From positions 1 to 10,856 of the forward strand of contig JAMNXX010000315.1 of NCBI GenBank assembly GCA_023623095.1: DNA of 10,856 bases. Reading direction: 5' to 3'. The position numbers and the translations under genes are program-made. Within the stretch, counting starts at the first letter, position 1. Every line of letters begins with the position of its first letter. The notes under the pieces are model-generated. The model was not told the DNA's origin. It ran no database searches and was given only the letters and a program-made list of their open reading frames with translations. Shown piece after piece: positions 1 through 6,511 of this stretch. Source of the DNA: Bacillota bacterium (GTDB lineage Bacteria > Bacillota > Clostridia > Peptostreptococcales > Thermotaleaceae).

Positions 1-132
1 ATCTGTGTACCAGGAAACGACACCTATACCCTCCAGGCATTCTGCTGTTCTGAAGATTGCTGCGAACCGACAGAATGCATCTGCAACTGCAACGGTGATA
101 TCCCTAATGGAAACACAGTCAATGAAGAATAA
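1..132 (+). CDS. C-terminus of an unrecognised cysteine-rich protein (partial)
   Basis: Reading frame 1 is open from the first base to a TAA at 130-132, giving the last 43 residues of a protein that begins before the window. The fragment contains eight cysteines, seven of them packed into residues 15-30 (FCCSEDCCEPTECICNC), followed by a polar Gly/Asn/Glu tail. That spacing could suit metal binding or disulfide cross-linking, as in some spore-coat, appendage or surface proteins of Bacillota, but I do not recognise the family and no function is assigned. It is followed by a terminator hairpin at 181-219, which fits the end of a real gene. The frame is short, so coding status rests on the open frame from the edge, the ordinary stop and terminator arrangement, and the non-random cysteine clustering. 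Confidence 0.55.
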   Translation: MCVPGNDTYTLQAFCCSEDCCEPTECICNCNGDIPNGNTVNEE

Positions 133-180
133 GCGCTTACGAGGCTTCCACCCCTCAGGCTGCGCCCATTCCGGCGTGCT

Positions 181-219
181 AAAAAAAAAAGCAGGAAATA
201 TCCTTTATTTCCTGCTTTT
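181..219. terminator. Bidirectional intrinsic terminator
   Basis: GCAGGAAATA (191-200) pairs perfectly with TATTTCCTGC (206-215) around a 5-base loop. The stem extends by AAAA (187-190) with TTTT (216-219), making 14 pairs. A run of ten A at 181-190 gives a long U tract when read on the - strand, so it is an excellent terminator for the FAH-family gene. Read on the + strand it has a TTTT tail and can end the cysteine-rich gene. Confidence 0.9.
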
Positions 220-245
220 CGCTTTCTCCCATTTTCGTCATTTTT

Positions 246-1148
246 TTATCGAACCCGATTGATCAATGTGCCGATCTTTTCGATCCTGCAGATAACTGTG
301 TCCCCAGATTTTAAATATCGGGGAGGATCAAACCCCATCCCAACTCCCGATGGCGTCCCCGTAGCAAGAATATCTCCGGGCTTTAGCGTCAACCCCTGGG
401 ACAAAATATGAATCAATGTGGGAATATCAAAAATCAAATGCTTCGTATTGGAATGCTGACGCACTTCCCCGTTGATTTTAGACTCGATGTCCAGATGAAC
501 TGCTTCCTTATAGACGAGAAAAGGTCCCATCGGGCAAAAAGTATCCAAGCTCTTTCCTTTATACCACTGAGAATGCCCTCTCTGCAGATCCCTTGCAGAA
601 ACATCATTTAAAATCGTATATCCAAATATATAATCCTGCGCCTCTTCTTTGGAAATATTCTTACCTTCCTTTCCGATAACAACGGCCAATTCCACTTCAT
701 AATCCAGCTCTGCCGTAACGCCGGGATGGGAATCGATGAAGTCCTCGTGCCCGATAGCCGGATGCGCCACTTTGCTGAAAAAAACGGGAACTTCCGGCCT
801 GTCTCCAAAAGCATCGCTTATTTCCTGTATATGATCCAAGTAATTTTTCCCTACGCAAAATATATTTCTCCGGGGGCATGGAATCGGAGCGCATAGTTTC
901 ACATCCTCTAGTGGTACTGCATCCAGCCTCATTTCTTCGCGATTTGCTAGAGCCGATAATTTTCGAATCAACCTTTCATCGGATTCTTCGATGAATGCCT
1001 GCATATCCTGCGGACACTTTCCTAAATCCTCCCTTTCTTGAAATGCATCGTATATCTTTTTTAAAGGAAGAATCTTTGTTTTCTCTTGATTAAGAATTCC
1101 TATATCACAACTGTCATAATCACCAATTTGATATGTAGCAAAATACAT
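246..1148 (-). CDS. Fumarylacetoacetate hydrolase (FAH) superfamily protein
   Basis: A 300-residue protein with an N-terminal lead domain (about 1-90) and a C-terminal FAH catalytic fold (about 92-300). The start of the fold, NIFCVGKNYLDHIQE, carries the H-x-x-E pair (H106, E109) that matches the catalytic dyad of FAHD1-type acylpyruvases. Metal ligands are seen as E151 and E153 in ELDYEVEL and D182 in LNDVSARD. The substrate loop KGKSLDTFCPMGP (197-209) and TGTPSGVG (263-270) are also canonical. Family members act in the cytosol on beta-diketo acids or enol acids: acylpyruvate hydrolysis, oxaloacetate decarboxylation or tautomerisation, and 2-hydroxyhepta-2,4-diene-1,7-dioate isomerisation in aromatic breakdown. 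The exact reaction cannot be told from sequence. Start: ATG at 1148 preceded by AGGAAGGG. It is divergent from the HAAT transporter operon and has its own terminator downstream. Confidence 0.92.
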   Translation of the reverse strand: MYFATYQIGDYDSCDIGILNQEKTKILPLKKIYDAFQEREDLGKCPQDMQAFIEESDERLIRKLSALANREEMRLDAVPLEDVKLCAPIPCPRRNIFCVGKNYLDHIQEISDAFGDRPEVPVFFSKVAHPAIGHEDFIDSHPGVTAELDYEVELAVVIGKEGKNISKEEAQDYIFGYTILNDVSARDLQRGHSQWYKGKSLDTFCPMGPFLVYKEAVHLDIESKINGEVRQHSNTKHLIFDIPTLIHILSQGLTLKPGDILATGTPSGVGMGFDPPRYLKSGDTVICRIEKIGTLINRVR

Positions 1149-1208
1149 GGATCAAAATCCCTTCCTTTCTGGCTTTCATAGTCCGAATCTGTTGAAAGCG
1201 TATTGTTT

Positions 1209-1237
1209 TTTTTATCTTACCATAAGTTTCTGTTCAA
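1209..1237 (-). promoter_or_regulatory. Possible promoter of the FAH-family gene
   Basis: On the - strand, TTGAAC (1237-1232) is followed after 17 bases by TAAAAA (1214-1209), about 60 bases before the start codon. The -35 match is good and the -10 only fair. Such matches arise by chance in AT-rich DNA, so this is tentative. Confidence 0.25.
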
Positions 1238-1242
1238 ATACC

Positions 1243-1279
1243 ATATTTTCATTTTTTGCATGTGAAAATCCTAAAATAT
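1243..1279. promoter_or_regulatory. A/T-rich inverted repeat, candidate operator
   Basis: ATTTTCA (1245-1251) is the exact inverse of TGAAAAT (1263-1269), with an 11-base spacer. An outer pair, ATATTTT (1243-1249) and AAAATAT (1273-1279), overlaps it. It lies just upstream of the possible FAH-gene promoter. It could be a regulator site, but low-complexity A/T sequence makes chance pairing plausible. Confidence 0.25.
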
Positions 1280-1320
1280 AAGCAGTTTTCACCCACATAG
1301 ACAGTCCAAAGTTCTCTCCT

Positions 1321-1378
1321 GCGGCTCCTGCTCTTTTGGGCGATCACAATCCGCCCCGACAGCTGCATTCTAAGCCGC
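1321..1378. other. GC-rich imperfect stem-loop, unassigned
   Basis: GCGGCT (1321-1326) pairs with AGCCGC (1373-1378), and inside it GGGCG (1338-1342) pairs with CGCCC (1352-1356) around a 9-base loop. The patch is markedly GC-richer than the flanking AT-rich DNA. It has no T run, so it is not a standard terminator, and I could not match it to a riboswitch or T-box consensus. It could be a structured RNA, a REP-like palindrome or a remnant of other DNA. Confidence 0.35.
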
Positions 1379-1449
1379 TACGAACCCCTTTTCACCTGAT
1401 TAAAATAGATTGTATTGCTTCAATCCTTAAATCTTTTTATCTGTAATTG

Positions 1450-1501
1450 TTGTCAGAGTTTTGTCAAGTGAATAGATAAAAGGCCTATAAAATGATATAC
1501 T
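1450..1501 (+). promoter_or_regulatory. Candidate activated promoter of the HAAT transporter operon
   Basis: An extended -10 element, TG-A-TATACT, lies at 1493-1501, about 55 bases before livH. No good -35 sits at the matching distance. Instead two TTGTCA copies, at 1450-1455 and 1461-1466 (11 bases apart, about one helical turn), would lie roughly 40-60 bases upstream of a start near 1508. That is where activators often bind. An alternative reading pairs TTGTCA (1461-1466) with TATAAA (1486-1491) at a long 19-base spacer. Confidence 0.4.
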
Positions 1502-1555
1502 GTATGTAAAGAAGTATTTTTATATTTTTTCCCGAAATCAAGGAGGATAAGAAAC

Positions 1556-2425
1556 ATGGATTTTTTTGCTCAAATCATCATTAATGGAATCCTTCTCGGT
1601 GCGATTTATGCGCTGATTAGTATCGGACTGAATCTGATTTTCGGTGTTATCAAGATTGTTAATTTTGCACATGGCGAATTTCTGATGATCGGTATGTATT
1701 TAACCTTTCTCTTATTTAGCCAATCTGGAATCGATCCCTATCTATCGATCCCGATCGTATTTGTTCTTCTCTTTGTTTTGGGCATCCTCATACACAAAAT
1801 CATATTGCAACCCCTTTTGGGAAAAGCAGAATTCAATATTCTTCTGACCACCGCCGGACTAGGGATCGTCTTTCAAAATCTGGCTTTGATGTTTTTTAAA
1901 TCCGACTACCGCGTCATTCAGACAAGTTACAGTGCAGCAAAAATAGAATTGTTCGGAACGCTGGTCAGTGTCAGCCGTTTGGGAGCATTCATCGTTGCGA
2001 TACTCGCCGCTGTCATCCTGTATTTTGTATTGATGAAAACCCGAATCGGTATGGATATACGGGCTGTTTCACAAGATCCGGAGGCTGCAGTCCTCATGGG
2101 AATCAACGATAAAAAAATATTTACAATCACATTTGGATTGGGCGTTGGTTTAGTAGGCATTGCAGCCGCGATCATCACTCCGATTTATTATATCTTTCCC
2201 ACCGTTGGAGAAAGCTTTTCAACGATCTCTTTTATTGTGGTCGTATTGGGAGGATTGGGAAGCTTCCATGGGGCTCTGATTGGAGGATTTATCATCGGAA
2301 TCGTGGAAGCAATTGGTGGAATCATCAGTAGTGCAGAGTGGGCAAGAGTTTTCTCTTTATTAATTTTCCTTTTCATCTTATTCGTAAGACCGAGCGGAAT
2401 CATGGGCAAAAACGCAAGGGTTTAG
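1556..2425 (+). CDS. livH: HAAT-family ABC transporter permease, LivH type
   Basis: A 289-residue integral membrane protein, the usual LivH length, with about eight hydrophobic segments (roughly 5-30, 43-55, 62-83, 95-113, 140-160, 188-212, 222-256, 265-278). Family marks are NFAHGEF (36-42), the cytoplasmic coupling stretch RAVSQDPEAAVLMGI (169-183), VLGGLGSFHGALIGG (230-244) and the closing RPSGI (278-282). It forms half of the membrane channel of an importer for branched-chain amino acids or related hydrophobic or aromatic carboxylates. It is the first gene of a five-gene operon with livM, livG, livF and a substrate-binding lipoprotein. AGGAGG at 1541-1546 lies 9 bases before the ATG. The symbol follows the family; the substrate is not known. 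Confidence 0.93.
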   Translation: MDFFAQIIINGILLGAIYALISIGLNLIFGVIKIVNFAHGEFLMIGMYLTFLLFSQSGIDPYLSIPIVFVLLFVLGILIHKIILQPLLGKAEFNILLTTAGLGIVFQNLALMFFKSDYRVIQTSYSAAKIELFGTLVSVSRLGAFIVAILAAVILYFVLMKTRIGMDIRAVSQDPEAAVLMGINDKKIFTITFGLGVGLVGIAAAIITPIYYIFPTVGESFSTISFIVVVLGGLGSFHGALIGGFIIGIVEAIGGIISSAEWARVFSLLIFLFILFVRPSGIMGKNARV

Positions 2426-2470
2426 GTAAGATAACGGTTAGCAATTGTTATGTAAAGAGAGGTTTTTTAC

Positions 2471-3487
2471 ATGAAAAAAATAATGGAATATAAAACATGG
2501 ATTGGATTGGCTATCCTATTCGCATTGATATATTGGCTTCCTCTTCCCATCTATATTTTACACGTAATCATTTTGACGCTGCTTTACGCATTCATGGGCA
2601 CTGCTTGGAACCTCCTATGCGGTTACGGCGGTCAACTGTCTCTCGGATATGCGGCCTTTACCGGCATGGGAGCCTATACAACTTTGCTTTTATATCGATC
2701 ATTTGATTTATCTCCATGGCTGGGAATGCTCCTAGGAGGAATTCTATCCACGCTACTTATGGCAGTCATCGCCTATCCCTGCTTTCGGTTCGGCATTAGA
2801 GGCCCTTATTTTACGTTGGCAAGCATTGCCGTTGCCGAAATCTTGAGAGATGTGCTCACAACGCTCAGGGAATTGACCGGTGGCTCTTTGGGATTGTCGC
2901 TGCCTTATCATCCAACAAACTTTTGGATTTTTCAATTTGATGGAAAAAAAGAGTATTATCTGATCATCCTTCTCTTTTGGCTCATCGCTATTTTCATCGT
3001 TAAAAATTTAAAACGACTGAAATATTATCTGATCGCAATTCGAGAAGACGAAGATGCAGCAGCTGCATTGGGAATCTCTGTCAACAAAACATTGCTGTGC
3101 GCTGCTCTCATCAGTGCATTTCTAACTTCCATAGGGGGAGCATTTTACGTTCAATATTTCCGCTATATCGATCCCGATTCGATTGCAGGTATCGGACTTT
3201 CTGTATCCATTGCGCTCATTTCAGTCGTAGGCGGTACTTCCACCTTGTTCGGCCCGAGTATTGGGGCATTGATTTTGGTTCCCATTTCCGAATATCTGAG
3301 ACTTTCTTTTGGCGCAAAATTCGCCGGACTGCATCTCTTGATCTACGGCGTATTGCTGATCGTGACCATCCGTTTTCTCCCCGATGGGATCATCAGCCTT
3401 TTTTCAAGAAAGCGTCTCCGCAGAAAAAATGATGAAACCAAAAAGCAATCAGAAACTAAAGTTGAGAGGGGAAACGCCAATGAATAG
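2471..3487 (+). CDS. livM: HAAT-family ABC transporter permease, LivM type
   Basis: A 338-residue membrane protein that pairs with LivH to form the channel. Residues 46-63 carry the LivM signature (WNLLCGYGGQLSLGYAAF). The coupling stretch AIREDEDAAAALGI is at 189-202 and VVGGTSTLFGPSIG at 252-265. Hydrophobic segments span roughly 10-45, 60-75, 82-103, 112-126, 163-178, 207-228, 240-256, 262-274 and 288-302. A hydrophilic, strongly basic C-terminal tail of about 28 residues follows the last segment and overlaps the start of the next gene. The ATG at 2471 follows AGAGAGG (2456-2462). The 45-base gap after livH has no terminator. The 3' end overlaps livG by 8 bases, which fits translational coupling. 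Confidence 0.93.
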   Translation: MKKIMEYKTWIGLAILFALIYWLPLPIYILHVIILTLLYAFMGTAWNLLCGYGGQLSLGYAAFTGMGAYTTLLLYRSFDLSPWLGMLLGGILSTLLMAVIAYPCFRFGIRGPYFTLASIAVAEILRDVLTTLRELTGGSLGLSLPYHPTNFWIFQFDGKKEYYLIILLFWLIAIFIVKNLKRLKYYLIAIREDEDAAAALGISVNKTLLCAALISAFLTSIGGAFYVQYFRYIDPDSIAGIGLSVSIALISVVGGTSTLFGPSIGALILVPISEYLRLSFGAKFAGLHLLIYGVLLIVTIRFLPDGIISLFSRKRLRRKNDETKKQSETKVERGNANE

Positions 3488-4208
3488 GAAGCCTATTTTA
3501 AGCGTAAAAAATGTTTCGAAACGATTTGGCGGACTTTATGCATTGAAGGACATTTCTTTTGATATATATCCCCATGAAATATTGGGAATCATCGGTCCAA
3601 ACGGTGCAGGAAAATCTACTATTTTTAATGTCATCACTGGATACTACAAAGCTGATGCAGGTTCTGTCCTTTATCATCAAGAACCGATTACGCATCTGTC
3701 CGCAGATAAGATCTGCAGAAAAGGGATAACGAGGACATTTCAGATCGCAAAACCCTTTAAGATGATGACCGTATTTGAAAACATACTTGTCGCCATACTT
3801 CCAAAATCCAAAACGATTGAAGAAGCAAAAGAGCAAGTCCCTCTCTACTTAGAAAAAGTCGGCCTGCTCAGCAAAGCCACCTCTTTGGGGAATGATTTGA
3901 CAACGCTCGAGCGAAAACGATTGGAACTTGCCAAAGGGATTGCAACCAATCCGGAAATCCTTCTCCTGGATGAAGTTTTAACTGGATTGAAACCCCAAGA
4001 GATGGATGAGATGATGGCGCTCATCAAAGATTTAAAAAGCACGACGACCATTGTCCTGATCGAGCATGTCATGCGCGCCATCACTGCCATCAGCGATCGG
4101 ATCATCGTCATCGATCAGGGCAAAAAAATCGCAGAGGGGCTGCCGAAAGACGTTATGAACGACCCGAAAGTAATCAAGGCATACTTGGGAGGGATCCATC
4201 TTGCTTGA
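3480..4208 (+). CDS. livG: HAAT-family ABC transporter ATPase, LivG type
   Basis: A 242-residue cytoplasmic ATPase. Walker A is GPNGAGKST (39-47), the Q-loop glutamine is Q88, Walker B is LLLDEV (161-166) and the H-loop histidine is H196. The ABC signature is not LSGGQ but LTTLERKRLE (140-149), and the residue after the catalytic glutamate is V rather than P. LivG proteins often depart from LSGG, so it is probably still active. I start it at ATG 3480, after GAGAGGGG (3464-3471), because the protein then begins as LivG proteins normally do. The frame stays open back to 3384, but that adds 32 residues inside livM with no family similarity. It overlaps livM by 8 bases and livF by 8 bases. Confidence 0.93.
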   Translation: MNRKPILSVKNVSKRFGGLYALKDISFDIYPHEILGIIGPNGAGKSTIFNVITGYYKADAGSVLYHQEPITHLSADKICRKGITRTFQIAKPFKMMTVFENILVAILPKSKTIEEAKEQVPLYLEKVGLLSKATSLGNDLTTLERKRLELAKGIATNPEILLLDEVLTGLKPQEMDEMMALIKDLKSTTTIVLIEHVMRAITAISDRIIVIDQGKKIAEGLPKDVMNDPKVIKAYLGGIHLA

Positions 4209-4905
4209 AGTAAAAAATCTAAATGTCAGCTACGAAAAAATGCAGGTGATCTGGGATGCCTCTTTTGAGATCCATTCCGGAGAAGTGGTTGCTCTAATCG
4301 GCCCAAATGGTGCCGGAAAAACGACCATCCTCAAAACACTGATGGGGCTCTTAACCCCTCTGTCCGGTTCTATCTCCTATATGGGAAAAGACCTGCTTGC
4401 CTATCCGAACTACGAAAGACCCAAATTGGGATTATCTTTGGTTCCCGAGGGCAGAAGACTGTTTCCGAAGTTAACCGTACTTGAAAACCTTCAAATCGCT
4501 GTACGAACACCCGAAGCCAAAGAAAAAAGAAAAGAAAATATGGATTGGATATTTGAACTGCTTCCAAAACTCGCTGAACGAAAAAACCAATTGGCGGGAA
4601 CCCTGAGCGGGGGAGAACAGCAGATGCTGGCTATCGCCCGCGGGATCTTATCGAAACCCCGCTTGCTCATGCTGGATGAACCTTCCTTGGGACTCGCTCC
4701 GATCATCGTTGAACAAGTTTTTGATATTTTGAGGGAACTAAAAGAAAGAGGGCTGACGATTTTTCTCGTGGAGCAATATGTGGAGAAATCCTTGCTGTTG
4801 GCAGACAGAGCTTATCTTCTCGAAGAAGGAAAAATCGTCTTGAAGGACGATAGCAAAAATATGCTCAAAAACGATCACGTGCGAAAAGTATATCTCGGGA
4901 TTTAA
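4201..4905 (+). CDS. livF: HAAT-family ABC transporter ATPase, LivF type
   Basis: A 234-residue ATPase, the normal LivF length, that forms a heterodimer with LivG to drive import. Walker A is GPNGAGKTT (34-42), the signature is a canonical LSGGEQQ (135-141), Walker B is LLMLDEP (155-161) with E160 catalytic, and the usual H-loop His is replaced by Gln (Q192 in LVEQYVE), as is typical of LivF. The consensus signature here, with the divergent one in LivG, makes the two ATPase sites unequal. Translation starts at TTG 4201, supported by GGGAGGG (4187-4193) at good spacing and by the standard N-terminus MLEVKNLNV. It overlaps the end of livG by 8 bases. Confidence 0.93.
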   Translation: MLEVKNLNVSYEKMQVIWDASFEIHSGEVVALIGPNGAGKTTILKTLMGLLTPLSGSISYMGKDLLAYPNYERPKLGLSLVPEGRRLFPKLTVLENLQIAVRTPEAKEKRKENMDWIFELLPKLAERKNQLAGTLSGGEQQMLAIARGILSKPRLLMLDEPSLGLAPIIVEQVFDILRELKERGLTIFLVEQYVEKSLLLADRAYLLEEGKIVLKDDSKNMLKNDHVRKVYLGI

Positions 4906-5016
4906 ATAGAGTCGGAAACAATTCTTTGATGGGAAGGCAGAAATCTGTACTGGAATGAAAGTGAGAAACTTAAATGAAAGTACAAATTTTAAATCATATT
5001 AAAGGAGGAATCTTCA
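4906..5016 (+). other. Gap between livF and the substrate-binding protein gene
   Basis: This 111-base AT-rich spacer has no terminator hairpin and no convincing promoter that I can see. It ends in a strong ribosome binding site, AAAGGAGG (5001-5008), 8 bases before the ATG. Binding proteins are often made in excess over the membrane parts, and the strong site may serve that. Confidence 0.5.
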
Positions 5017-6360
5017 ATGTTCAGAGCTACCAAACTACTCAGCCTCGTTCTTGGGGTTCTGCTCATTTTTACCGGATGCGCTTCCCCGCAAGACGGTGCT
5101 TCCCAAGATCAGACTGGAGACATACAGATCAAACTGGGGGTGATCGAACCTGTTTCAGGCTCCATGGCTCCTCTCGGCACAGCAGAGTATGAAGCCATCA
5201 AAATGGCCATCGACATGGTCAATGAAGAGGGAGGCGTATTGGGAAAATATAAAGTCGAGCATGTCTTTGCCGACTCGCAAAGCAATCCCTCTGTCGGTGC
5301 TTCCGAAGCGGAACGGCTCATTACTACGGAAAAAGTACCGATTTTATTAGGGTCCTATTCTTCCGCCATCGCAATGGCAATCAGTGAAATCGCCGAAAGG
5401 TATAAGGTCCCCCTTTGGGAAATGTCCGGTGCAACCGATGACTTGTTAATCCGCGGATATCAATGGACATTTCGAAATGAAGCGATGGCATCGAGCTGGG
5501 GTGCCTCCGGGGTAGAATTTGTTGCCGAATATGCTCCAGAAGCGCTTGGAAAAGAATTGAAAGATATCAAAGTTGCAATCGTGCATGAAGACGGCCCCTA
5601 TGGTACTGCTGTTTCGGATGGAAACCGCAAATATGCAGAAAAATTTGGGATGAATATCGTCTTAGATGAGGGATACTCCAGCAAAACCGTTGACTTATCC
5701 AATATCATCATGAAATTAAAGTCTGCAGAACCAGATGTCCTCCTCCTTACCAGTTATGTAACCGATGCGATATTATTCAACCGTCAGGCAAAAGAACTCG
5801 GATTTAAAGTAAAAATGCTCGTCACGCACAGCGGCGGTCATAGCGTGCAAGCCTTTGTCGATGGTGTAGGAAAAGATGCCGATTATATCCTCACAGTCGA
5901 TCCAGTCCCTTGTAAATTTAATACCGATGCGCTTTCTCCTGAATTGGAAGCACTGCACGAACAATTTGTAGAACGATGGACTGAAAAATTTGGAAATCCG
6001 CCTTACCATCACGTAGAAAGCCGACAATTTGCACAAACCATCTTATTACTGAAAGAAGTGCTTCCATTGGCAATTGAAAAGCACGACGGCGTCACACCGG
6101 AGGCAATCGCTGCAGCTGCTAAAGAACTCGACCTTCCTGATGGCTCCACATTGATGGGATACGGCGTAAAAATTTCCACACCTGAAGACCCATTCCGAGA
6201 CCCTTGGCTGGGAAATGAACATATTGGGCAAAATATCAAAGCACATGCCTATATCAATCAATATTTTGACGGAACTTTACACACCGTATGGCCTGAAGAA
6301 TTTGCAGCCGTTGAACCTGTTCCCGTTCTGCCCCCTGAACATCCGCTGGCAGCACAATAA
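5017..6360 (+). CDS. HAAT-type ABC transporter substrate-binding lipoprotein
   Basis: A 447-residue extracytoplasmic binding protein of the type I periplasmic fold (Peripla_BP_6, LivK-like). Residues 1-20 are a lipoprotein signal peptide (positive MFRATK, then a hydrophobic run) ending in IFTG before C21, the lipid-anchored cysteine. A short Gln/Asp/Ser linker follows, then lobe 1 begins with IKLGVIEPVSGSMAPLG. GSYSSAIAMAISEIAE and WEMSGATDD are typical ligand-pocket stretches of the family. It is somewhat longer than classical LivK, as in amide and aromatic-acid binding relatives. It captures the substrate outside the membrane and delivers it to LivHM. It is the last gene of the operon and is followed 12 bases later by a terminator. 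The ligand cannot be named from sequence alone. Confidence 0.9.
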   Translation: MFRATKLLSLVLGVLLIFTGCASPQDGASQDQTGDIQIKLGVIEPVSGSMAPLGTAEYEAIKMAIDMVNEEGGVLGKYKVEHVFADSQSNPSVGASEAERLITTEKVPILLGSYSSAIAMAISEIAERYKVPLWEMSGATDDLLIRGYQWTFRNEAMASSWGASGVEFVAEYAPEALGKELKDIKVAIVHEDGPYGTAVSDGNRKYAEKFGMNIVLDEGYSSKTVDLSNIIMKLKSAEPDVLLLTSYVTDAILFNRQAKELGFKVKMLVTHSGGHSVQAFVDGVGKDADYILTVDPVPCKFNTDALSPELEALHEQFVERWTEKFGNPPYHHVESRQFAQTILLLKEVLPLAIEKHDGVTPEAIAAAAKELDLPDGSTLMGYGVKISTPEDPFRDPWLGNEHIGQNIKAHAYINQYFDGTLHTVWPEEFAAVEPVPVLPPEHPLAAQ

Positions 6361-6372
6361 GAAAAGAATTTT

Positions 6373-6419
6373 AAAGGAAGCCAAGTTAACACCCTTCTCT
6401 TTCTCGGCTTCCTTTTTTT
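6373..6419. terminator. Terminator of the HAAT transporter operon
   Basis: AAAGGAAGCC (6373-6382) pairs perfectly with GGCTTCCTTT (6406-6415) around a 23-base loop, and a run of seven T (6413-6419) follows. It ends the + strand operon. Read on the - strand the stem is followed by a broken T-rich stretch, so it may weakly end the convergent operon too, whose last stop is about 90 bases away. Confidence 0.85.
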
Positions 6420-6511
6420 ATTTTCCATTTCGGTTTTCGGTTAAAAATTGAGAATCATCTGCTTTTAAACCATGGTACAGCAGCAAGGCCTCAGCCGTTT
6501 ATATCTTATTT

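Larger units (their letters stand above)
1149..1555. other. Divergent intergenic region (407 bases) between FAH gene and livH
   Basis: There is no convincing gene in this stretch. It is AT-rich except for a GC-rich patch at about 1318-1385. It holds, from left to right: a possible - strand promoter (1209-1237), an A/T-rich inverted repeat (1243-1279), a GC-rich stem-loop (1321-1378), two TTGTCA copies 11 bases apart (1450-1466), an extended -10 element (1493-1501), and the livH ribosome binding site AGGAGG (1541-1546). The arrangement fits a shared control region for the two divergent units. Confidence 0.7.

Noticed and set aside
5..262. An 85-residue + strand open frame
   Set aside because: It runs through the terminator hairpin and into the end of the FAH gene. 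Frame 1 over 1-132 is the better candidate because it is open from the edge and stops before the terminator.
1310..1390. Riboswitch (glycine, cobalamin, TPP, FMN) or T-box leader
   Set aside because: I compared both strands with the remembered consensus cores and found none. A T-box GGGTGGNACCGCG core is also absent.
2426..2470. Terminator or attenuator between livH and livM
   Set aside because: Only a 5-base pairing (ATAAC with GTTAT) is seen, with no stable stem and no T run at the right place.
3384..3479. Longer N-terminus for LivG
   Set aside because: The extra 32 residues are encoded inside livM in another frame and do not resemble the family. ATG 3480 has a strong ribosome binding site.
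4974..5192. A + strand frame starting just before the binding-protein gene
   Set aside because: It overlaps the lipoprotein gene in another frame and lacks a ribosome binding site; AAAGGAGG at 5001-5008 clearly serves ATG 5017.
6215..6451. A 78-residue + strand frame across the operon terminator
   Set aside because: It overlaps the end of the binding-protein gene, crosses the hairpin and T run, and has no ribosome binding site.
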